This document shows positions 24,808 to 30,381 of a stretch of DNA of 30,381 nt, piece after piece. The position numbers and the translations under genes were made by a program. The stretch covers positions 1 through 30,381 of the forward strand of contig PWPR01000175.1 of NCBI GenBank assembly GCA_003557085.1. Reading direction: 5' to 3'. The DNA is from Clostridia bacterium (GTDB taxonomy: Bacteria; Bacillota; UBA994; PWPR01). The notes beneath the pieces were generated by a model that was not told where the DNA came from, did not search any database, and worked only from the letters and a program-made list of their open reading frames with translations. Position 1 is the stretch's first letter, and every line of letters starts with the position of its first letter.

Positions 24808-26097
24808 CTATTTGATTATTAACTCCCATGGTCCTAATATTCTCACTCTTGGATTTTTAAAAGTTACTTTCTGCTTGCCAAAAAATGTCTTTTCTACAAA
24901 TCTATAGCTTTGCTCAACCATCTCTTCATCCATTCTAGAAGAATAGCTCATACCGTCAAGCATGAAGGACTTAACTTGAATGGTATCATCTTTGTAAGGT
25001 TTAACGTTCATTATAAGATAGCCTTCATCATCCTTTGTCAGACTTTCTATTGTTGATTTATAACCGCGCAACAGAAAATCTTGATTTAGCTCTAAAGTAT
25101 CTTCTGTCGGTGTATCCAATCTGACTGTAACTTCATCATAATAGGTTACTACTATCTCAGGTATTATAAGCTTTAAACTTTCACCAGAAAATTTGCTAAT
25201 ATCAAACTCAAATTCACTTAAAGGTGAACTGAAACTTGTCCTATGGCTTATTGGATAGCTATTACCTTGTTCATCCACTAACTCTATTTTTTCATGTGTG
25301 TATGAATTTATTCTTCCATTTTCTAATCCAAGATTCAATAAGTTAATATCTAAAATACTGTTTCTATAGTTTGGTATAGCAATTAGTGTAATACCATTTA
25401 CTGTTGATATAGGCCCTAGCATATTAACGTCTTCGTATAAAGTTGCTTCTTTAAGTGGTATAGTCAGAGATATTTCCTGGGAAATAATCTCATCATTATA
25501 ATAAAGCTCTAGATTATAAGGCTCTTTTATTCTCTCAAAAGTAAAAGTCCCTTCCCATGAGACATTAGACATGCCCATACTGTAACCTTGTAAACGATAC
25601 ACCTCACCATCATTTTTTAGATACATTTTTTCATCTATTGTTTTTTGAAACCTATCTGATTCCTCTTTTTCTAGCTCAGGATGAACTCCTCTAATAGTAA
25701 AAATAGTTTGTTTTCCATTTATGTACACCCCAGCAACTTCAATTTTATATTCTCCTTCTTCCCATACGACTTTCTCGGTTATAACATAATTGTTAAAACT
25801 CCCTTCTTCAACTACAATGTTAAAACCTGGAATATAACTTATCGCCCTTTGAAGCCCTGCATAAACACTTGATGGACCAATAATACTTATAGCCATAATC
25901 AATATTGCTATAGAAGCTACAATAGCCATACGACGTTTTCTTGTTTTATAAGGAAACAACCCTATTTGATTAAAAGTCCTACTCTTAATTTTTTTCAAGT
26001 TGGCTTTTTGAAACTTATTGCCCTTATATTCAACATACTCTTTAAACTCACTTTTATCTATTGCATTAACTAACTTAAAAATCGCTTTGTCTTCCAT
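24808..26097 (-). CDS. DUF4179-type transmembrane anti-sigma factor
   Basis: 429 residues. A cytoplasmic N-terminal segment of about 55 residues (MEDKAIFKLVNAIDKSEFKE...) precedes a single helix at about 58-77 (MAIVASIAILIMAISIIGP). Then follows YAGLQRAISYIPGF and a large extracytoplasmic domain rich in beta strands, the DUF4179 layout. Proteins of this type are encoded straight after an ECF sigma factor and restrain it. Here the spacing is 3 bp. The extracellular part presumably senses an envelope signal, which is not identified. It ends at a long inverted repeat. Confidence 0.85.
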   Translation of the reverse strand: MEDKAIFKLVNAIDKSEFKEYVEYKGNKFQKANLKKIKSRTFNQIGLFPYKTRKRRMAIVASIAILIMAISIIGPSSVYAGLQRAISYIPGFNIVVEEGSFNNYVITEKVVWEEGEYKIEVAGVYINGKQTIFTIRGVHPELEKEESDRFQKTIDEKMYLKNDGEVYRLQGYSMGMSNVSWEGTFTFERIKEPYNLELYYNDEIISQEISLTIPLKEATLYEDVNMLGPISTVNGITLIAIPNYRNSILDINLLNLGLENGRINSYTHEKIELVDEQGNSYPISHRTSFSSPLSEFEFDISKFSGESLKLIIPEIVVTYYDEVTVRLDTPTEDTLELNQDFLLRGYKSTIESLTKDDEGYLIMNVKPYKDDTIQVKSFMLDGMSYSSRMDEEMVEQSYRFVEKTFFGKQKVTFKNPRVRILGPWELIIK

Positions 26098-26100
26098 AAT

Positions 26101-26646
26101 TTATTCACCCTCGAAATATGAGCTCAGCTCATTCTTAATTTTATTGTTTATCCTATATAATCTATTACTGATTGCTGCTTCAGTCACATTATACTCATGT
26201 GCCAACTCTTTCACAGACTGATTATAAAAGTATCTTTGATAAAATATCTCTTTGTTGATTTTTGATTCTTTTTCAATAGTTTGCAGCAGCTTTTCCTTTT
26301 CTTCTAATCCAATGACTATCTCTTCAATATTATATCCTGAATCTACTTCAGTAAACTCACTCTGCAAAACAATTCTATTTAAAGCTCTGTTCTTGTCGAG
26401 AGCTTTATATTTCGCTTTCATACATAACCAAGTCTTAAAGCTTCCTCTTGCAGAATCATAGTTTTTTATATCTCTCCAAGTACTAACAAAAACATCGCTT
26501 ACTACTTCTTCAATGTCTTCTTTTGATCCCCTGGAGCATACTTGGTTAACTATTGTATAAAGCAAGTTAGAATACTTGTCCATTACTATTTCTAATACTT
26601 CAATATCTCTATTGAGCAATCCATTTATTAAATCTTCTTCTCTCAA
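26101..26646 (-). CDS. ECF-type RNA polymerase sigma factor
   Basis: About 181 residues. The start codon is TTG 26646, or TTG 26649; AAGAGG lies 5-8 nt upstream, while a GTG at 26655 overlaps that site. Region 2: YSNLLYTIVNQVCSRGSKEDIEEVVSDVFVSTWRDIKNYD...GSFKTWLCMKAKYKALD. Region 4: NKEIFYQRYFYNQSVKELAHEYNVTEAAISNRLYRINNKIKNEL. No region 3, as expected for ECF. It directs RNA polymerase to an envelope-type regulon and is controlled by the anti-sigma that follows. The upstream region carries an imperfect 33-nt direct repeat (26683-26778) that may be the autoregulated promoter in duplicate. Confidence 0.9.
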   Translation of the reverse strand: MREEDLINGLLNRDIEVLEIVMDKYSNLLYTIVNQVCSRGSKEDIEEVVSDVFVSTWRDIKNYDSARGSFKTWLCMKAKYKALDKNRALNRIVLQSEFTEVDSGYNIEEIVIGLEEKEKLLQTIEKESKINKEIFYQRYFYNQSVKELAHEYNVTEAAISNRLYRINNKIKNELSSYFEGE

Positions 26647-26682
26647 CAAACACACCTCTTTCGTCTACTTAATATTACGTAT

Positions 26683-26778
26683 AGAATGTCATAAATCTCT
26701 CGTTATATTTTAAATTTTAACAGAACTTATTACCTTTAGATACACAGAAGGACATATATACTCTAGTTATATTTTAAA
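26683..26778 (-). repeat. Imperfect direct repeat upstream of the sigma gene
   Basis: Two copies, 26683-26714 and 26746-26778, about 64 bp apart. The first 18 bases on the forward strand, CTCT(C/A)GTTATATTTTAAA, differ by one base; similarity continues through ATAAAT/ATATATA and a shared AGAA on the left, with one gap. They lie just before the sigma factor gene and may be regulatory. Confidence 0.5.
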
Positions 26779-26830
26779 CATGTACTGATTATTTGTACTT
26801 TACCTTTTGATTAACTAACTTTCGTAATAA

Positions 26831-26859
26831 TTGACCAATACGGGAACTTTACTTATAAT
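26831..26859 (+). promoter_or_regulatory. SigA-type promoter of the selenoprotein gene
   Basis: TTGACC (26831-26836), a 17-bp spacer and perfect TATAAT (26854-26859), 31 bp before the ATG at 26891. It supports 26891, not any downstream codon, as the start. Confidence 0.8.
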
Positions 26860-26890
26860 AAAAGCTGTAGTATAAAAAAGGAGGATTACG

Positions 26891-27166
26891 ATGAGAAATG
26901 TAAAAGTATTTGGAGCACATTGGTGACCAACTTGTGAACCAGCAAAAGAGTTTCTTTTGGAAAATGATGTAGATTTTACTTATTTCGATATTGATAAAGA
27001 TGAAAACGCTTTAAAAGAATTTAATGAGCTTAAAGAGCAACACAGCTTATATGATGCTGTAAAAGCTGCTGGCAAGGTGGGCATACCTACTTTTGTCATT
27101 GATGGCAAACCATATATTAATGTTTTAAACCAAAAAGAGGTTATAAAGAAAGCATTAAAAATTTAG
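26891..27166 (+). CDS. Selenoprotein: glutaredoxin/thioredoxin-fold protein with UxxC active site
   Basis: 91 residues starting MRNVKVFGAHW, with UGA (26924-26926) at codon 12, then PTC at 13-15, so the redox motif is Sec12-Pro-Thr-Cys15, where family members carry Cys-x-x-Cys. The frame continues without a break to TAG 27164-27166. The remaining parts are the glutaredoxin-related fold: PAKEFLLENDVDFTYFDIDKDE, then GKVGIPTFVIDG with the cis-Pro loop. AAAAAGGAGG lies before the ATG and a perfect promoter at 26831-26859. A hairpin 12 nt after the UGA is a candidate bSECIS. Expected role: thiol/disulfide or peroxide-related redox with enhanced reactivity. A gene caller stopping at UGA would miss residues 1-12. 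A GNAT gene follows 34 bp later. Confidence 0.88.
26924..26926 (+). other. Selenocysteine codon UGA
   Basis: In-frame TGA between HW and PTC at the first position of the CxxC-type active site, the classic location for Cys-to-Sec replacement. It is followed by CCA (Pro) and the hairpin at 26939-26960. Confidence 0.85.
26939..26960 (+). promoter_or_regulatory. Candidate bacterial SECIS hairpin
   Basis: CC (26939-26940) pairs with GG (26959-26960); a three-base 5' bulge (AGC); then AAAAG (26944-26948) with CTTTT (26954-26958); apical loop AGTTT. The start is 12 nt after the UGA and the loop contains a GU, as SelB-recognised elements often do. Stem is short, so the fold is plausible rather than proven. 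Confidence 0.6.
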
Positions 27167-27200
27167 TTGCCTTAAGCTTTAAAGAAAGGTGACTTATAGT

Positions 27201-27704
27201 ATGTTTGAGTTAAGAGATATGGTGTTTGAAGACTGTGAAGAATTACTCCCATGTGGCACAGATAATGAGGCTAGACAATTCTTTGATCCAACTATTTTTG
27301 TTAATCTAGAATCTTTGCAAAAAAGTGCAAATGAGTTTTTTTTGAAACTGGCTGAAACGACTATTATTCCTCCACAAATTATTGAAATCGAGGATGAAAT
27401 AGCTGGGATTATCTATTTTTGCTACTTAAAAGACAAAGATGGCTCAAAAGAAACTGAGTTAGGATTTGTTCTCCATAAGGATTACAGAGGGAAAGGTATT
27501 ATAACTAAAGCTTCACAAATTATGTTAGATGCTGCTTTCAATAAACTTAAGGTAGATACTGTAAATATCAGTTGCTACCCAGAGAATGAAGGTTCTATCG
27601 GTGTTGCAAAGAAGTTAAATATGAGCTTTGACCATTATTGGGAGTCTAAAAATGGCGAGAAAGTCTGTTTATATAAAATAACTAAGGATGAGTATTTTAA
27701 CTAG
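27201..27704 (+). CDS. RimJ/RimL-like GNAT acetyltransferase
   Basis: 167 residues from ATG 27201; a GTG at 27189 is in frame but forms part of the AAAGGTG ribosome binding site. The layout is FELRDMVFEDCEELLP..., IIYFCYLKDKDGSKETELGFVLHKDYRGKGIITKASQIM (RGKGI pyrophosphate loop), INISC/NVEGSI type (YPENEGSIGVAKKLNMSFDHYW) and an ending EKVCLYKITKDEY. This is the RimJ/RimL family form that acetylates N-termini or small molecules. It follows the selenoprotein gene by 34 bp, perhaps in one transcript, and ends at 27707-27733. Confidence 0.85.
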   Translation: MFELRDMVFEDCEELLPCGTDNEARQFFDPTIFVNLESLQKSANEFFLKLAETTIIPPQIIEIEDEIAGIIYFCYLKDKDGSKETELGFVLHKDYRGKGIITKASQIMLDAAFNKLKVDTVNISCYPENEGSIGVAKKLNMSFDHYWESKNGEKVCLYKITKDEYFN

Positions 27705-27706
27705 TT

Positions 27707-27733
27707 AAAAGGGGCTTCACAGCCCCTTTTTTT
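27707..27733. terminator. Strong bidirectional terminator
   Basis: A 10-bp stem AAAAGGGGCT (27707-27716) with AGCCCCTTTT (27721-27730), loop TCAC, followed by TTT on plus. On minus the arms give an AAAA/TTTT symmetric element that can also serve the AMMECR1/MEMO gene. Confidence 0.9.
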
Positions 27734-27762
27734 GGTTGTAAGCATAAATTTTTCCTAATAAA

Positions 27763-29184
27763 TTAATGATATCTTTTTACTTCAAACCTGTAAAGCTCAT
27801 ATTTTTCGTTACCTAAAAGACCAGCCTTTTGTCTTGCAATGTTTATCTGATGATCAACATCTTTAACACCTTCTAAGTCAGGCAGCAACAACCCTTTTCG
27901 TACACCCTTTTTAACAACAACACCATACCTCTTTATATCTAGATCTTCTTTAGTTTCAACTTTTTCTATCTCTCCTAGTACATCTACCTTTATATCAAGG
28001 CTCTCAAGTTCTTTTTCTGACACTTTTGGGAAACGTGGATCTCTTGCAGCAGCAGAAATCGCATTTGATATAATCTCTTTTGCTAAGTTGTCCTTAGTTG
28101 CTTCAGTAGTTCCAATACACCCTCTTAACTTGCCTTCTTTTTCAATTGTCACAAAGGTTCCTGTTTTATTATCCTCAACTTCTGTAACAAAATCTCGATC
28201 AAACTCATCTTTAAGAATATCCCAACTAGGTTTCCTATTATTTCTGATATGTTCTTCTATTGCTTTTCTAGCTAGCTTTACATATGAGCTTTCGTTTGAT
28301 TTCTTTTTATGATAATTTTTGTTCAATATGTCATCTATTTTTGTTTGACGTTCAGTTTTTGCATAACCTATATTTCTCTCAACAGCATTCAAATAGCCTA
28401 CTCCAAAAGTTCCTTCATATGAAAACACTTCTATTTCTGTTTCAAATTTATTGCTCATACCGAGTGCAAAAGAATAACTTCCATATCCACATTGCCCTGC
28501 ATTGTTTATAATCTTGGCAGGAATGTCAAATATTCTTTCTGGCTCATTATTCTCAAAATGTTCCTTTATCTTACTATCAAACTTTTTGCCATCTGGATGA
28601 TACTCGTATGGACCTGAATCCTTCAAGCAATGTGATAGATCTGCGCTAGCGACAACTGCGTACTTAACATCTAACTCTTCTAAAACTTCTGTCATTAGTT
28701 TTCCTGCGTTATACAATTCAAGTGGGCTAATAAAGCCAGGAGTAATATGTACAAGCTTATAATCCTGAAGCTCTTTATCAATATAGTAAATTGGAACCAA
28801 AGCTCCATGGTCAAGCTGTAGGTCTAGCCTGTACTGTTTTGACTCAAGCTCTCCAATAAAAATATGTGGCGTCCCTTCTTTAAGCCATTTGTTTTGTAAA
28901 GGCTTCTTTAACTCTTTGTATATTTTCTTATTATATGGTTTGCTAAACCCAAATCTTGATAAGCTCCCACTTAGTGTCTCTACATCTATTACGCTTAAAG
29001 AATCTGAAAAAGCATTACCATGTGGTGAAACCAAAACTATAACGTCTGGATTCCATTTAGCTATCTCTTTAGTTCCTTTTATAAAGCCTTCTATTGTATC
29101 ACTTATTTTTTCTTCTTGTCCCTTTCCTACTTCAGGTACTGCAATTGGTGGATGCGGCATAAAAACTGTGCCCATATAATTCAT
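27763..29184 (-). CDS. amrA: AmmeMemoRadiSam system protein A/B fusion (MEMO1-like plus AMMECR1)
   Basis: 473 residues. Residues about 1-275 are the MEMO1/class III extradiol dioxygenase LigB-like domain: VFMPHPPIAVPEVG at the start, VLVSPHGNAF, LDHGALVPIYYI, SADLSHCLKDSG. These carry the His residues that bind non-heme iron in true dioxygenases. Residues about 300-473 are an AMMECR1 domain with LARKAIEEHI, the family's LRGCIGT motif at about 362-368, RDPRFP and the ending VDHQINIARQKAG. The gene is 17 bp downstream of the radical SAM gene. The function of the system is not known biochemically. The AGGAGG-to-ATG distance is 12 nt. Confidence 0.9.
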   Translation of the reverse strand: MNYMGTVFMPHPPIAVPEVGKGQEEKISDTIEGFIKGTKEIAKWNPDVIVLVSPHGNAFSDSLSVIDVETLSGSLSRFGFSKPYNKKIYKELKKPLQNKWLKEGTPHIFIGELESKQYRLDLQLDHGALVPIYYIDKELQDYKLVHITPGFISPLELYNAGKLMTEVLEELDVKYAVVASADLSHCLKDSGPYEYHPDGKKFDSKIKEHFENNEPERIFDIPAKIINNAGQCGYGSYSFALGMSNKFETEIEVFSYEGTFGVGYLNAVERNIGYAKTERQTKIDDILNKNYHKKKSNESSYVKLARKAIEEHIRNNRKPSWDILKDEFDRDFVTEVEDNKTGTFVTIEKEGKLRGCIGTTEATKDNLAKEIISNAISAAARDPRFPKVSEKELESLDIKVDVLGEIEKVETKEDLDIKRYGVVVKKGVRKGLLLPDLEGVKDVDHQINIARQKAGLLGNEKYELYRFEVKRYH

Positions 29185-29201
29185 GATAAGTTCTAACCTC
29201 C

Positions 29202-30050
29202 TTAAACATTTCCCAGATAAACAGTTTCTAAATAGTTTTCAGCAATCTTTTTGATATCTTGCATTAGTAAAGGATCTGTTGCTCTCTCTCTAAAACGATA
29301 TCTTGGAAAGTATCTAGCTATATGCACTGGAACTTTTGTGCTTTTCCTAGATATCCAACTAAACATCTTATCAAGCTCATTTAAATCATCATTAAAGTCT
29401 GGGACTATTAACGTAGTTATTTCAACATGTGTTTTATCGATTGCAGTCATAATAGAATCTTTGATAAAACTTAAATCGCCTTGGCAATATTTTCTAAACC
29501 TTTCATTATTAAAACATTTTAAGTCAATATTCATAGCATCTATATAGGGCAACAGCTCTTTCCAAGGCTCTTGATTTATAAATCCTGCTGTAACAAGAAC
29601 TGTTGCTAAGTTATACTTCTTAGCCAACTTGGCAGTATCTAGTATGAACTCATAATTGATTAAAGGTTCGTTATAGGTAAAAGCTATCGATGGATGCTTG
29701 TTTTCTACTGCTATTTGTACTACCTCTTTTGGTGATACTGTTCGTGTATAGCTTGGTTTGCCTTGAGATATGTTAAAGTTTTGACACCAGGGACAACGAA
29801 GATTACACCCAAAACTTCCTATTGAAAGTATATTAGTTCCACTCATAAATTTTCTTAAGGGCTTTTTTTCAATTGGATCTACAGCTATTGACGTTGCTTG
29901 GGAGTAACTCATGCTTCTAAGCTTTCCTTCAATATTTTTTCTAGCTCCACATATACCTGTTGCACCATTCTTAAGCCTACACATGTGTGGGCATAATCTA
30001 CATTGTACTTCATTTCCCTTATTTTCATAATATTTAGCTTCCATATTCAC
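29202..30050 (-). CDS. amrS: AmmeMemoRadiSam system radical SAM enzyme
   Basis: 282 residues from GTG 30050; GGGGGTGA lies 4-7 nt before it, an ATG two codons later is possible. The radical SAM cluster motif is CNLRCPWCQNF (CxxxCxxC, first Cys at about 83), preceded by an N-terminal four-Cys motif CRLCPHMCRLKNGATGICGAR seen in pyruvate-formate-lyase-activase-like members and in this subgroup. SIAFTYNEPLI, AMNIDLKCFN and ITTLIVPDFND line the barrel. It is the standard partner of MEMO1/AMMECR1 genes in archaea and anaerobic bacteria. Substrate unknown. Confidence 0.92.
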   Translation of the reverse strand: MNMEAKYYENKGNEVQCRLCPHMCRLKNGATGICGARKNIEGKLRSMSYSQATSIAVDPIEKKPLRKFMSGTNILSIGSFGCNLRCPWCQNFNISQGKPSYTRTVSPKEVVQIAVENKHPSIAFTYNEPLINYEFILDTAKLAKKYNLATVLVTAGFINQEPWKELLPYIDAMNIDLKCFNNERFRKYCQGDLSFIKDSIMTAIDKTHVEITTLIVPDFNDDLNELDKMFSWISRKSTKVPVHIARYFPRYRFRERATDPLLMQDIKKIAENYLETVYLGNV

Positions 30051-30113
30051 TTCATCACCCCCATCTACTACTTATATTAACATTAAATCATTAAACTACT
30101 ATTATTTCTACTA

Positions 30114-30151
30114 TGAATAAAAAAACTTCCAAGAAATTTTTCTTGGAAGTT
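30114..30151 (-). terminator. Terminator of the TldD/PmbA-like gene
   Basis: A 12-bp perfect stem AACTTCCAAGAA (30124-30135) with TTCTTGGAAGTT (30140-30151), loop ATTT. On the minus strand TTTTTTTATTC follows. Confidence 0.9.
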
Positions 30152-30157
30152 CTAAGT

Positions 30158-30381
30158 TTAGAATGAAGTACTGCCTGTCCATTTAACATTAGTAACATGA
30201 ATCGCTGGTAAGTAAGATGTGAAAGTGCTCCACCAATCTCTTTGCAATTTTCTTTCTTTTGAAATCATATCTACATTGCTCATCATTCTAAGAACACTAT
30301 CAGTTAATCTCATATTCATAACAGAGTGCTTAATCTCTCCATTTTCGATATAAAATAAACCATCTCTAGTTGCTCCTGTCA
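30158..30381 (-). CDS. C-terminal end of a TldD/PmbA family metalloprotease (continues beyond window)
   Basis: The frame is open from the window end and stops at TAA 30160-30158. The visible residues are TGATRDGLFYIENGEIKHSVMNMRLTDSVL and RMMSNVDMISKERK, ending VKWTGSTSF. The G-x-T/A-RDG-[LF]-Y-I-ENGEI..V.N.R..DS/ES pattern is the conserved C-terminal block of TldD/PmbA proteases, which process small peptides such as microcin B17 and CcdA. The zinc-binding HExxxH of a TldD protein would lie upstream, outside the window, so whether this is TldD or PmbA cannot be told. Homologous TldD genes often sit near AmmeMemoRadiSam-type genes only by chance; no operon link is claimed. Confidence 0.8.
   Translation of the reverse strand, partial: TGATRDGLFYIENGEIKHSVMNMRLTDSVLRMMSNVDMISKERKLQRDWWSTFTSYLPAIHVTNVKWTGSTSF

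Overview
The window is AT-rich DNA with dense, mostly intact genes, strong AGGAGG-type ribosome binding sites, several TTG/GTG starts and hairpin-plus-T-run terminators. It carries a molybdopterin-type (probably tungsten) aldehyde:ferredoxin oxidoreductase, an AmmeMemoRadiSam cluster, a copper-amine-oxidase-stalk/GH18 protein, an ECF sigma with a DUF4179 anti-sigma, and a selenocysteine-type thiol-redox protein. Together these suggest an anaerobic low-GC Firmicute of the class Clostridia. No tRNA, rRNA, CRISPR array, transposase or phage gene was seen. The content is chromosomal housekeeping and accessory genes, not a mobile island.

Layout. 1-435: tail of a probable dynamin-like GTPase. 479-2880 (minus): an InlB-repeat/beta-propeller lipoprotein and a SAM methyltransferase. 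2976-6610 (plus): a Co/Ni ECF-type importer (CbiM with a histidine-rich loop, CbiQ, CbiO) followed by an M1-like gluzincin metallopeptidase. 6670-8522 (minus): an acidic lipoprotein and an APH-like kinase. 8850-10047 (plus): a GNMT-like methyltransferase and a YbjQ-family protein. 10268-11335 (minus): an AI-2E family permease. 11545-16743 (minus): an OmpR-type response regulator, sensor kinase, MacB-type ATPase and an FtsX-type permease. The permease gene is interrupted by one in-frame TAA. 16927-17964 (plus): a DUF2975 membrane protein, a small Cro/CI-type regulator and a small membrane protein, headed by twin palindromic operators. 18027-20782 (minus): AOR, MoaD-like and ThiF/MoeB-like genes, preceded by a Moco/Tuco-type riboswitch. 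21113-21972 (plus): two GNAT acetyltransferases. 22144-24659 (minus): a GH18 protein and an unknown membrane-anchored partner. 24808-26646 (minus): anti-sigma and ECF sigma. 26891-27704 (plus): a UxxC selenoprotein of the glutaredoxin/thioredoxin fold and a GNAT. 27763-30050 (minus): a fused MEMO1/AMMECR1 protein and its radical SAM partner. 30158-30381 (minus): the C-terminal end of a TldD/PmbA metalloprotease.

The strongest unusual points are these. (1) A selenoprotein gene whose Sec codon is UGA 26924-26926, with a plausible bSECIS hairpin just after it; a standard gene caller would truncate or miss it. (2) A compact Tuco-like riboswitch in front of the tungsten-type oxidoreductase operon. 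(3) A clean nonsense interruption of an otherwise full-length 845-codon ABC permease whose sensor, regulator and ATPase are intact. (4) Twin TATTGA-N3-TCAATA operators 21 bp apart, overlapping the promoter of a self-contained regulator operon.
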